Source: CAVRZY01 sp963725415 (GTDB lineage Bacteria; Acidobacteriota; Terriglobia; Bryobacterales; Bryobacteraceae). From it: a DNA stretch of 64,000 nt. Positions within the stretch are counted from its first letter, which is position 1. Each line of letters starts with the position of its first letter. The notes beneath the pieces are model-generated. The model made no database searches. It worked only from the letters and a program-made list of their open reading frames with translations, and had not been told where the DNA came from. The position numbers and the translations under genes are program-made. Shown piece after piece: positions 28,996 through 38,139 of the stretch. Location of the stretch: positions 9,220 through 73,219 of the forward strand of contig CAVRZY010000106.1 of assembly GCA_963725415.1 (NCBI GenBank), read 5' to 3'.

Positions 28996-29477
28996 CCCCC
29001 AAAAGGCAGCGCATCCCTAGGCTCCATATGAACGAACAAGGGTCTGCCCACACTGGCGGCTCTTGCGGCCGCAAAAACCACCTTGGCATTGAAATCGGCG
29101 GCGATAACACGGTCCCCGTCCAGCGCCACCCACATGTCCGCATACTCAGCCTGGTGCTCGCGAATCCACCTCATTTCCCGCGACCGATCGATATATGGTA
29201 CACGCCGGACCGCGCGTGAACTGACCAGTTGAGCCGCTCTCCCTCGACGTGGCAGAGGGATCTCCGCCTGATGCGTAGCAAGCTCCCCCACCATGATCGG
29301 AGCGGTGCGGGCGGAAGGCAGATCCTCCTGAGCACCATACAGTCGTGCAAAAGGGTTTTGTTCCCGCAGGGCTGCCCTCTCCGGTGCTTGGGAATGGGCC
29401 GCTAGCTTCGATCCCAGGAGGGGGTTCTGCGGCCATTGAGCGGGCGGCCTCTGTTCGACAAGCTGTAGCCCGTTCAT
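28989..29477 (-). CDS. DUF5678-like small protein
   Basis: 162 residues. The last ~65 residues (EMRWIREHQAEYADMWVALD, then AAARAASVGRPLFVHMEP) look like the DUF5678 family, short proteins often encoded beside retropepsin-like proteases. The first ~95 residues are low-complexity and polar with no recognised domain. Its ATG overlaps the stop of the upstream gene by 4 bp (ATGA) and its end overlaps the protease start, implying translational coupling through all three genes. Function unknown. Confidence 0.65.
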   Translation of the reverse strand: MNGLQLVEQRPPAQWPQNPLLGSKLAAHSQAPERAALREQNPFARLYGAQEDLPSARTAPIMVGELATHQAEIPLPRRGRAAQLVSSRAVRRVPYIDRSREMRWIREHQAEYADMWVALDGDRVIAADFNAKVVFAAARAASVGRPLFVHMEPRDALPFGGW

Positions 29478-30211
29478 TTTGTGTCCCCCGGCTGATTCTT
29501 CAGGCCCAGTCTGGCGAGAGCCCCCAAGGTGTCGTCAACTGCCTTGTGCATCAATTCCTCAGCAGGCAACTCGTCCTGGTAGACGGCGGTGAATTCGGCG
29601 TAAACTGCCTCCTTGAGTCGGAGCGACTGCGCAACAACAAGGCGCATTTCGATCACTTCTGGACGATCCGGCCGCTGAATCTTGTATGCGAAGGCGTCCG
29701 GCACGAGTTCCGGATCCTCGGCTCTCGAAGACAGATGCTCTGCCACTATCAAAGTGGCCTTGCCCGGCTCCAAACCGAGATGTGCAGAGTACGTGATCTG
29801 ATACCGTCCAGGGGTTGCGTCTTGGCAGCATTCCCGGAGCGCGTCACGCGCAATTGTGGCCAACCTCGGGATCACCGCCAAATGCTCGTCCAGGAGTTGA
29901 GCCACAACGATCTCAAAGCCTTCGTAAGTGACTTGGAGCCGAATCTCTCCGCGGAGGAGCGCGAAATTGAGCGCAACATCCGCCATTCGAGCCGACGGGG
30001 CTTCAAAGGTAACGCCGCGAGGCTCCACTCCGAACGGCTGCAATGCACTTGTCAACTTGGCGAACTGAGGGGTTCCTGGTGAAGGCAGCGCGTGGAGCAT
30101 CTGCGCGCACCTCCACCGGCAACTCACGGAAGCCTGTTCGACTCGATAAGGAGTCACTGGAGGCGCCTTGCCCGCCAACGTTCGTCCTGGCTGATATCGA
30201 TAAGGGGTCAC
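29474..30211 (-). CDS. Unknown protein, first gene of a three-gene cassette
   Basis: 245 residues, soluble, no signal peptide. The start is GTG 30211, supported by AAGGAGG 5 bases upstream; it gives an N-terminus in which VTPYR occurs twice. The main body looks like an alpha/beta protein (GEIRLQVTYEGFEIVVAQLL, TPGRYQITYSAHLGLEPGKA, DPELVPDAFAYKIQRPDRPE). I do not recognise the family; a vague resemblance to sporadically distributed TIGR04255-type proteins is not enough for a call. It heads an operon with the DUF5678-like and retropepsin-like genes, with 4-bp and 7-bp overlaps. Confidence 0.65.
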   Translation of the reverse strand: MTPYRYQPGRTLAGKAPPVTPYRVEQASVSCRWRCAQMLHALPSPGTPQFAKLTSALQPFGVEPRGVTFEAPSARMADVALNFALLRGEIRLQVTYEGFEIVVAQLLDEHLAVIPRLATIARDALRECCQDATPGRYQITYSAHLGLEPGKATLIVAEHLSSRAEDPELVPDAFAYKIQRPDRPEVIEMRLVVAQSLRLKEAVYAEFTAVYQDELPAEELMHKAVDDTLGALARLGLKNQPGDTK

Positions 30212-30318
30212 CGGAACCTCCTTAGTTGCAGAAGCCTGTCACTCCCTTCCGCAGGGCCTGTGCACGGTCCTTCCTCCCTCCTCCAGTCTACATCGGCTCC
30301 AAACTGCGGCGGGTCGCC

Positions 30319-31778
30319 TCAATCTCTCCCGGGCAAACCCTCCATCCCAAAGCGGCGCGCTTCAGCCTCCATCAGGCGGGTCAGCTCCGCCTTGGCTTCC
30401 TCGGGCAGGCGCGAGGGCGTGTATTGCTCGATCAGGCGCGAAACCTCGCGCGCGGCGCGCTGGCCCAGGGTCAGTTGGCCTTCCTTGAGCCAGCGGTCGC
30501 GGTTGGCGCGATCGATGACCGGGCCCGGGAAAGTGATTTCCTTCCGCAGGTGACGGCGGGTGTGGTCAGCGATCAGCAGGTGCTTCTCCCGCAGCAATTC
30601 CTCGGAAATGGGGAGGGCCGGGAAATCTTCCCGCGGCTCGATGCCCTCCAGCAGGCGGTAGGTCATGCCGCAGATCTCGTTGTCCACGACCAGCTTCTCC
30701 AGGCTCTGGCAGCTTTCGAAGTCCAGCATGCCCGGACCGGAGATGCTGTTGATACCCGACAGCGCCGCCAGAGTGGCGCCCATGGAGGTCTCCAGCCCGG
30801 CCTGCGCGTCCAGTTGCTTGGCGTCGCTGAGGGCGATGTAGCCCTGGGTGGGCATGCCCAGGTACTTGCCGATTTCGCTGTTGGCGCAATCCAGCATCAT
30901 GGTCTCGACCGCGCCCATCGGGGTGGTCTCGAAGCGCACGTCGAAAATGGCCGGCGAGCCGCCGTACAAGATCGGGATGGCCGGGGTTGGTGAGCTGGCT
31001 GATGACCAGGCCGCTCAGGGTCTCGGCGGTCTGCTGGACCAGGCTGCCCACCAGGGTCACCGGGGCCATGAATCCGGAAAGCGGCATGGAGACGAACTCG
31101 ACGGGAATGGACCAGCGAGCGCAATCCACCAGGTTCTGGCTGGTCACATCGCTCCACTTGATGGGCGCGGTGGGGCAGCAGGAGAAGACCGTCAGCGGCT
31201 TGGCCCGCAGCGCCTGCTCGCTTCCGCGCACGGCCACTTGCAGGTCCTTCATGATCTCGAAGCCCTCGATGGTGAAGGCCCCGGTGACCACCGGCTTCTC
31301 GCCGTACAGCAGGCTCAGATAGAGCCGGTAGCTGTCCGAGATCTTCTCGTGGACATCGGCGGGGATCAGGGCGGTGCTCTGCGAGGCGATGTGGCGCAGG
31401 CCGCTAGTGAGCTTCACGTACCGGATGTAGTCCGCGGTGGTGGGCTTGCGCATCTCGCCGCTGCGAGCCATCCAGGATGTTGATGGCCGCCGAGCCGGGG
31501 GTGAAGTACACGTTGTCGCCCGCGAAGTCATGCGTCTCGTTGCCGAGAACATCGTAGAGCTTGAAAGAGTGGGGGACGGTTCCGAGCGCCTGGTCGATGA
31601 TCTCGTCCGTGAGGCGGGCACGGCAGTTCTCGAGGTTCACCTCGGCGCCATGCTCGGCCAGCATCGCGAGCACGGGCTGGTTATGGATCTCCACGCCCAG
31701 CTTGCACAGGAGGCCCCGCGCTTCCGCGACGATTCTTTCGATCAGTCCGTCATCCAGCAGTCTGAGAGTTGGTCTCAT
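30319..31778 (-). CDS. MttB-family (trimethylamine methyltransferase-like) protein, two frameshifts
   Basis: About 486 residues when repaired. The start MRPTLRLLDDGLIERIVAEA at 31778 has AAGGAAGAA just upstream. The MttB superfamily barrel is seen through SFKLYDVLGNETHDFAGDNV, PIKWSDVTSQNLVDCARWS and the conserved C-terminus. Frames change near 31465 (one extra C) and at about 30971 (one extra G; the remnant at 26268 shows the uninterrupted form). Members demethylate quaternary amines or related compounds and pass the methyl to a corrinoid protein. No in-frame TAG occurs, so this is the non-pyrrolysine type, like glycine-betaine MtgB. No corrinoid protein gene is nearby. Divergent from the SDR gene. 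Confidence 0.85.
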
Positions 31779-31807
31779 TTCTTCCTTCGAGGTTACACTA
31801 AGTACGA

Positions 31808-32893
31808 ATGCATCCACACCAACCAGGCTTGACACGCAGGGGATTCGTCGCTTCGCTCGCGACGGCGGGAGCGCCGGCAAAGAAGCGCATCCTGATCCTT
31901 GGTGGCACGGGGTTTCTCGGGCCGGCCACAGTCGAGGCAGCGCGGGCGCGCGGCCACCAGCTCACGCTGTTCAACCGCGGCAAGACGCGGCCCGGGCTGT
32001 TCCCTGACATCGAGAAGCTCCAGGGCGACCGCGATCCGAAGATCGGCGAGGGGCTGCGGGCGCTGGAGGGCCGCCAGTGGGACGCCGTGATCGACAACTC
32101 GGGATATTTCCCGCGGCAGGTCGCGGCCTCGGCCAAGCTGCTCGCGCCGAACGTGAAGGACTACATTTTCATCTCGACGCTTTCGGTGTACGCGGACAAC
32201 AGCCGCGAAGGCCAGGACGAGACGGCGAAGCTCGCCGCGATCGCCGATCCCACCGTCGAGAAGATCACCGAGCAGGCCTACGGCGCGCTGAAGGCGCTTT
32301 GCGAGAAGGCCGCCGAAGAGGCGATGCCGGGGCGCGTCACCGTGGTGCGGCCCGGCTACATCGTGGGACCGGACGATCCCAGCGGGCGGTTCACCTACTG
32401 GCCGGTGCGGATGGATCGCGGCGGCGACGTGCTCGCGCCGGGCTCGCCCACCGACCCGGTGCAGTTCATCGACGTGCGCGACCTGGGCGCGTGGCTGGTT
32501 ACCCTGGTCGAGAACGGCGCCAAGGGCGTGTTCAACGCGCTGGGACCCCAGAAGCGCCTGGCCTGGGGCGATTTCCTGAAAGCCTGTCAGAAGGCCACTC
32601 CGAACAAGAGCACGCTGGCCTGGGTGCCGGGCGATTGGGTCGCCAGGCAGGGCGAAGAGATCTTCCCGATCTGGGCCCCCTACCAGGGTGAGACGCGCGG
32701 CTTCCATACCTGGAAGAACGCGCGCGGCCTCAAGGCGGGGCTCAGATTCCGCCCGTATCAGGGCACGGTCAACGACACGCTGGCCTGGTACAAGACGCAA
32801 GGCGAAGGCGGGCGTACCAGGCTCGCCGGGCCGGCCCCGGAAAAGGAAGCGGCTCTGCTGGCAGCGTGGAGGCGGAGCCAGCAGTCACAGTAA
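31808..32893 (+). CDS. Tat-exported NAD-dependent epimerase/dehydratase-like protein
   Basis: 361 residues. The start MHPHQPGLTRRGFVASLATA holds a twin-arginine leader. A Rossmann fold of the extended SDR type follows: ILILGGTGFLGPATVEAA near residue 28, then STLSVYADNS and RPGYIVGPDDP. The canonical YxxxK is not obvious: the equivalent region reads QAYGALKALCEKAA, with Y and K spaced Y-G-A-L-K, which fits. Resembles NAD-binding isoflavone-reductase/CSP41-like proteins. Export of an NAD-dependent enzyme suggests a tightly bound cofactor. Divergent from the MttB-family gene with a 29-bp gap. Confidence 0.8.
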   Translation: MHPHQPGLTRRGFVASLATAGAPAKKRILILGGTGFLGPATVEAARARGHQLTLFNRGKTRPGLFPDIEKLQGDRDPKIGEGLRALEGRQWDAVIDNSGYFPRQVAASAKLLAPNVKDYIFISTLSVYADNSREGQDETAKLAAIADPTVEKITEQAYGALKALCEKAAEEAMPGRVTVVRPGYIVGPDDPSGRFTYWPVRMDRGGDVLAPGSPTDPVQFIDVRDLGAWLVTLVENGAKGVFNALGPQKRLAWGDFLKACQKATPNKSTLAWVPGDWVARQGEEIFPIWAPYQGETRGFHTWKNARGLKAGLRFRPYQGTVNDTLAWYKTQGEGGRTRLAGPAPEKEAALLAAWRRSQQSQ

Positions 32894-33177
32894 GCGTCGA
32901 AGGTCGGCGGGTTCGGCGTCACGGTGGTGGTAGCCGGTTTGCTCGATGAGCGCGCGGGCGCGAGCGAGGTCGTCGGTGGCAATGAAGCAAGGATCTTTCT
33001 CCGGAAGCACGGTACGAGCACCGTTCGACGTTGGCGCAGATAGGGGATCCAATCATGTTCCAGTAGGCACGGAACCGTCCGAAGAAACCTGAAGAGGGGT
33101 GGTGGCAGGACTGCCCCTACTGCGAGATCACAACCGACGAGATTGGAGACGAGACTTGCCCACGATGACTCACTCAT
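32885..33177 (-). CDS. Small unknown protein, probable frameshift
   Basis: About 97 residues. ATG 33177 overlaps the stop of the gene upstream (ATGA), so translation is coupled. The first block starts MSESSWASLVSNLVGCDLAV; after a one-base shift near 33015 the frame continues PEKDPCFIATDDLARARALI and ends at TGA 32885-32887. The end overlaps the convergent SDR stop by 9 bp. I do not recognise it; the second block is reminiscent of ACT-like or antitoxin-like helices, but not enough for a call. Confidence 0.4.
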
Positions 33178-34094
33178 TCCTTCACCTCCGACCTGCGGAT
33201 CGCCTGTGACACGATAATGATGGTCTTATCCTCAGGGCGCGGCGCCTTGCCGCAGGTCGGATAGTCCTTGGCTGGGGTGCTGTGGATTGACAAGACCTTG
33301 TCGCCATGGCGAACTGTAAGCGAGTTCTCGCCCTGTTCGACGTGCTCCTCCCCTTCGGCTTGCACATAAAACGCGATTACTTTGTCCGGTGTGTCACCAG
33401 TTACATAAGCGTGCCATAGGATGTGCATTACGTTGCCAGTCACATGTTGGGAACAATGTTCCCGCGCTCCAGGATAAGCGGCGAAAGTGTCCAGCCACTT
33501 TTCCCCTTTCTGGGGCCAGGAAGGCACCGTGCCGGCCTCGGTCATCGTGGCGGACCCGATGCTCGTGGCTGGCTGCGCCTCGATAGCGTTGATGACGACC
33601 GATGCCAAATATCGAGTTCTGCGAGCGAACTCAAAGCTCAGGTCTCCCCAGGGGTGCTTGTACGTGTAGGCAAACTCGTACGGAGCGGCGGGTTCCGGTA
33701 CGCTCAGATCGGGCCGCGTCTCGAAATGCTTCGTCACTGCCTCCGGCTTGATACGGGCCGCGGTGTCAACGGAAAGAATCACCAATCCGTCCTTCTTGGA
33801 ACTGGCTGACGTTGGCATCCGCAGCTCGACCGCGTGGAGAGGCGCCTTGGGGGCATGAACGGACATAAGCGTTGTGAAGTATTTGTTGGAATCGAGCGCC
33901 CGCAGGGTCGTCTCCGTAATCCGGCTCACTGCATCTTGCGTGAGCGGCCTTTGCCGGATGAGGGCTTCGATCACATTGAACAGCGTGGCGGTGTTTTGCT
34001 CTCCGCGATTCACGAAGAACCGATGGAATCGACAACCTCCCGCCGCCGCTGACACCAGCGGGAGGGCGAGCACAAGCAGCAAAGCGGCCTTCAT
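33174..34094 (-). CDS. Exported hypothetical protein
   Basis: 306 residues with a signal peptide (MKAALLLVLALPLVSAAAGG), so exported. The mature part has an early Cys (GGCRFHRFF) and mixed alpha/beta composition, including TLRALDSNKYFTTLMSVHAP and a C-terminal YPTCGKAPRPEDKTIIIVSQ. Two or three Cys residues could form a disulphide. No domain recognised. It begins 130 bp after the glutamate synthase GXGXG gene on the same strand and is coupled to the small gene downstream. Confidence 0.65.
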   Translation of the reverse strand: MKAALLLVLALPLVSAAAGGCRFHRFFVNRGEQNTATLFNVIEALIRQRPLTQDAVSRITETTLRALDSNKYFTTLMSVHAPKAPLHAVELRMPTSASSKKDGLVILSVDTAARIKPEAVTKHFETRPDLSVPEPAAPYEFAYTYKHPWGDLSFEFARRTRYLASVVINAIEAQPATSIGSATMTEAGTVPSWPQKGEKWLDTFAAYPGAREHCSQHVTGNVMHILWHAYVTGDTPDKVIAFYVQAEGEEHVEQGENSLTVRHGDKVLSIHSTPAKDYPTCGKAPRPEDKTIIIVSQAIRRSEVKE

Positions 34095-34223
34095 GCAAGC
34101 CTCCTCTCTGCGCTATTGGGACCTTGCCCGCGCTGCTGGTCTCGCCGGCATCGCCGGCGCCCCCGCCCGCGTCCGAACAGGTCGGGGCGGGTGGAGGGAA
34201 ACTTCGCCAGGGATAGCTTTGGT

Positions 34224-35040
34224 CTACACATGCATCTTCGCCCAGGCCTCTTCGGCTTGCAGTGCAGCGATGGCTCGCGGGCGGATTTTGCGATAGACCC
34301 GTTCGGGAGGGAAGACCTGTCCGTTCACCTCGAGTAGCCGCGCTAAGGGGATGCCGAAGAGCCGCTCGTTTTCCTCGAGGTAAGGGCTGATGACGGCCCA
34401 ATCGCGCGTCTTCGAGTGGGGCGAACTCGCCGCCGTTGAGTTGCTCGTCGGAAACCTGGCTTTGGGGATCGCGGATGTAAATGGCGCCACCGGAAGCCAG
34501 CGAGAACAAGTTGCCGCCGGGGTAAGGCGTATCCAACTCGATGATCTGGCCCTGGTCATCGAAGGTGATCCCGTTGAGGATCACGAAGCCGCCGCCTTCC
34601 AGCGGGTCCCCAGCCATGAAAGACTCGGCCAGATAATCGAGGCAGGTCCCATTGATGACTACGCGGGGCTTGCCGACCGCGTTGATGAGGGGCCGGCCCG
34701 CGGCATTACCCAGCACAAACGCCTCTCCGCCTTTGCCGGCGTAAAGAAAGGTCTGGCCGACACTGCCGTAGACGACGAGCTTTCCGTCTTTCATGATCTG
34801 CGCCAGTTGATCTTGGGCGTCACCGTGAACGAAAACCTCCGCTCCGTCAATCCCAGAGGCCAGATAGTCCCCGGAGGAACCGTAGACGTCAATGCGCACG
34901 CTTCTGGTGTCCGGGCCCAGGCCATTGGCGATGAAGCGATGACCCTTGGGCGTGAGCCACCATGAATTTTCGAAAGCCGCGCTGGTATAGGCGAACGATC
35001 TCGCGGGCCAGCGAGTGTTCACCCTGCGGGCGCGAATCCG
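34224..35040 (-). CDS. Glutamate synthase GXGXG-domain subunit (GltB3/GlxC-like), frameshifted
   Basis: Beta-helix GXGXG domain that forms the structural C-terminal part of glutamate synthase and related enzymes. Repeated turns are clear: RIDVYGSSGDYLASGIDGAE, VVYGSVGQTFLYAGKGGEAF, NAAGRPLINAVG. The frame changes near 34412; after it the sequence ends PERVYRKIRPRAIAALQAEE and stops at 34224. The start is uncertain because the boundary with the amidotransferase also carries frame changes (about 35020 and 35070). It could be a separate gene, as in archaeal-type enzymes, or fused to the amidotransferase. Confidence 0.75.
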
Positions 35041-36820
35041 CGAGCGTCTATCACGACCGTTTGGGCCCGCGCTGGCCGGGCCTGGCAGATGGACCCTCTG
35101 CGCTCACGAAGGCATAGGCCTCGGAAGGGGACTGGCGAATCGACTCGACGATCGCTGCCAGGCTCTGATCGAAAAGCGACAGCAGGCTGCTGCGCCGCAT
35201 CGAGCCGGTGGGATAGCGACGGTCCATCAGCAGCGTGAGGACCTCGAAAGCCCGCCTGCGGCCGTGGTCGTCCTCCGGCGGTGCGCTCCAACGCCTTGAG
35301 AAACGCGAGCAGCTTCTCATAGTCCCAGCCCAGACAACTGCTCCTTGACCCACGCGAACAGCTCCTGCGCAGGAAGATCGGGGAAGCGCCAGGGAGGCGC
35401 CGCAAGGCCGGCGCGCGCCGAGCGGTACGGTTTCTGCGCCGTGCTTGCCGCGATGGGCCGGCCGAACTTGTCCGTGCACGCGAGCGTGGCAGCACCGTTC
35501 CCATCCGGCTGAACGGTGAAGATGAAGGCCCCGCCGTCCGTGTGGCTGCCCCCGCGCGCGTTCCAGTAGCGATCAGCGTGCGTCCAGAATCGCGGGTCTT
35601 CCAGAGCCAGGCTCTCCAGAGCCGCATCGATGGCCTGCTTCTCCGAGGCTGCGAAACCGATCGAGACCGGGCCTTGCTGCAAGGCAAAGACCTGGGGGCG
35701 CAACATGCTGGTGTCGGTGATCCCGATGAGACGGAAGGCTCGCTCGGGCTGCGCGGATTGAGCGATGAGGAAAAACCAGGGCCCATCGGGCGAGCCGTGA
35801 ATGTGCGACGGTCTGCAACAGGCGGTAGATCTGTTGCTTGTCTTCGGGGAGCAGGGTGAAGTCCCGCTCGGTGGTAGGCGCCAGAGACTCGATGACGTAC
35901 TCCAGCGGGTAGGCGTAGGTCCGGTGGAGAAGATCGAAGACCAGTACGGAGACCTCGGTATCGGTCAAGAAGAGCGGATGAGATATTCCGCTGCGCAAGG
36001 TATTCGCAGATGGAGGCATAGTTGGCGAAGTCGCCGTTGTGCACCAGGGCCTCGTGGAGCCCGACAAATGGATGCGCGCCGCCCGGATGCCAGACCTTGC
36101 CCTTGGTCGGATAGCGATGGTGGCCGATCCAGACATGGGCGTGCAAGTCTTCGAGTCGGTAATAGCGAATCACGTCATCACCGTAACCGACCATCTTGAG
36201 CACGACCATGTTCTTGCCGTGGGAGAGGACGAAGGCCCGTTTCTCGCCGGCAGAGGCGTAAAACGCATGGTTAAGCGATAGCTGTTCTGGTAGACGATCT
36301 CGTCCTCAACGTTCAGGGCCGGCGCCGTCTGCCGCTCCAGGCCGTTCTTCTTTCTGAAGGCTTCGATGACTTCCGGCTTCACCCGCACGAAGTACTGAAA
36401 AACTTCCGGAGGCTGGTCGAGCTCGCAAGTCTCCAGTCATCTGTGCGCGGCAGAGAGCGGACATGATCGACCTGAAAGACAGGTTCGATAAACGCTCGCT
36501 CGACTTCCGGCCGGGCGCTGGCGTCGAGATAGGCGATGGTGAGCAGGTAGTCGTTTTCCAGAATCTCCCGAGTGACACCCAACTCTTCGGGTAGCAGTCC
36601 TACCGCGGCGATGCCGCCTCCCTTGCCATTGCCCCGATTGCGCATCTGCCTTAGGGCCTGGAGCAGGTGGCGCGCCGGGATCTTTTCGCTCGAAGCGATG
36701 CCGATGACGCCGCAGCCTCCCTCGGACTCGCCCTTGCGCAATCGGCACAGTTGGAGCGCCTTCGGGATGGAGACACTGCCTGGAATGAACGATCCTTTCG
36801 ACGATTTCGCGTTGGTTCAT
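35040..36820 (-). CDS. Glutamate synthase amidotransferase subunit (GltB1/GlxB-like), heavily frameshifted
   Basis: Class II glutamine amidotransferase that would release ammonia from glutamine. The nucleophile Cys with its context EGGCGVIGIASSE lies near 36715, followed by QMRNRGNGKGGGIAAVG. Further blocks in different frames are typical of the domain: HVWIGHHRYPTKGKVWHPGG, HPFVGLHEALVHNGDFANY, then HPLFLTDTEVSVLVFDLLHR. At least seven frame changes (about 36735, 36435, 36250, 36000, 35800, 35340, 35270) are needed to link the blocks. Each block is well conserved. The ATG at 36820 overlaps the gltB2-like stop (TGATG). Error density here is the highest in the window. Confidence 0.78.
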
Positions 36821-38139
36821 CACGCCGCTCCCGACTGGCCGCGATAGAGCAGCAAATCGGTCCTGCCCACCAGATCGCGGATGCTGCTGAGCCCCAGCCG
36901 GCGCAGAGTATCTGGCAGAGTTGGAGCTGGAAGGACCGATACAGGTTGCCGAGCCGCTCGGCGGCCCAGTCTGACTCGACTAGCCGCGAGAGTTCCGGAT
37001 CGGTGGTAGTCAGGCCAAACGGGCAGCCTCGACCGCGCTCGCAGTTGCCACAGCGGGTGCACCCTAGAGCCACCAGCTCGGAGGTGCCCAGGATCGACTC
37101 CATCGGCGCCTAACGCGACCACTTTGGCGATGTCATAGGCGGTGCGAATGCCGCCGCTGGCCATAATCACGACCTCCCCTCGAATGCCCTCCTGGAGCAA
37201 GTAGCGGTGGACCCTGGGGATGGCAAACTCGATGGGCATGGCGATGGTCTTCTTGGCGATCTCGGGCGCGGCGCCCGTGCCGCCGTAACTTCCATCGATG
37301 TGAATAATGTGCGCTCCGGCATAGTAACTTCCCACCGCTACCATGTCAATGTCGGTGGGCGTCGAGACTTTCACGGACACCAGCGCTTCCGGGTTGATGG
37401 TCTTGATCCAATCGACATGCTTCTTGTGATCCTCGACCGAATAGACACTGTGAAAGGGAAAGGGCGAGAAGAGACTGACCCAGGGAAGCGACTCGCGCAT
37501 GGTGGCCACGGTGGCCGTCACCTTGTCGCCCAGCAGATGGCCTCCCAGGCCAGGCTTAGCTCCCTGCGCATACTTGAATTCGATAATAGGAGCGCACTGG
37601 ATGGTCTCTTCTCTAACTCCAAACATGCCGGTGGCAACTTGCGTGATTACATGGTCCTTATAAGAAAGGAGCGATTCCGGGTATCCGCCCTCGCCGGTTG
37701 AAGTGAAGGTGTTCCAGGTCTGGGCGGCTTGAGCTCTGGAGAGCATGACCTGCTCGCTGATCGAGCCATACGACATCCCGCCTCCGTACCAGGGTATTGG
37801 GATCTCAATCCGGCGATCGTAGGGTCTGCAATTAAGCGGGATGGAGAGGCTGATTGCCGCGCCATCGGAGAGCCACTGGTCTTTGGGGAGGAATCTGAAA
37901 TCGAGCACGTCGAAGCCGCCCCCGGAGTTACCCACCCGATACTCCAGACCGTTAGCCGGCGGTCGGCCGGTTTCGGCCTGCATCCAAGTGGACAGAATCA
38001 GATCCGCGGTCCAGCGGTAGTCTCCCAGGGCAGGCATCTTGCCATACTGCAATTCGGACCAAGAGTGAAATCCTCGGCGTAAGAGTCTGGTATGTTTCTC
38101 GGTAACAAGCTGTTCGACAGTCATCTGCCTATTGGCCAT
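36820..38139 (-). CDS. Glutamate synthase FMN/FeS subunit (GltB2/GlxD-like), two compensating frameshifts
   Basis: About 440 residues. FMN-binding TIM barrel of the glutamate synthase alpha type: PIPWYGGGMSYGSISEQVML, KPGLGGHLLGDKVTATVA, VSVKVSTPTDIDMVAVGSYY and HIDGSYGGTGAAPEIAKKT, then GEVVIMASGGIRTAYDIAK. The FeS cluster segment TRCGNCERGRGCPFGLTT is in another frame; frames change near 37110 and return near 36905. The start at 38139 (MANRQMTVEQL) has GAAGG just upstream and overlaps the preceding stop by 11 bp. Works with the amidotransferase and GXGXG subunits. Confidence 0.83.
   Translation of the reverse strand: MANRQMTVEQLVTEKHTRLLRRGFHSWSELQYGKMPALGDYRWTADLILSTWMQAETGRPPANGLEYRVGNSGGGFDVLDFRFLPKDQWLSDGAAISLSIPLNCRPYDRRIEIPIPWYGGGMSYGSISEQVMLSRAQAAQTWNTFTSTGEGGYPESLLSYKDHVITQVATGMFGVREETIQCAPIIEFKYAQGAKPGLGGHLLGDKVTATVATMRESLPWVSLFSPFPFHSVYSVEDHKKHVDWIKTINPEALVSVKVSTPTDIDMVAVGSYYAGAHIIHIDGSYGGTGAAPEIAKKTIAMPIEFAIPRVHRYLLQEGIRGEVVIMASGGIRTAYDIAKVVALGADGVDPGHLRAGGSRVHPLWQLRARSRLPVWPDYHRSGTLAASRVRLGRRAARQPVSVLPAPTLPDTLRRLGLSSIRDLVGRTDLLLYRGQSGAA

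Noticed and set aside
30319..31778. Pyrrolysine-type MttB with an in-frame TAG
   Set aside because: The breaks in this gene are one-base frameshifts; no in-frame amber codon was seen, and no pyl genes are in the window. The TAG in rsmE is unrelated.
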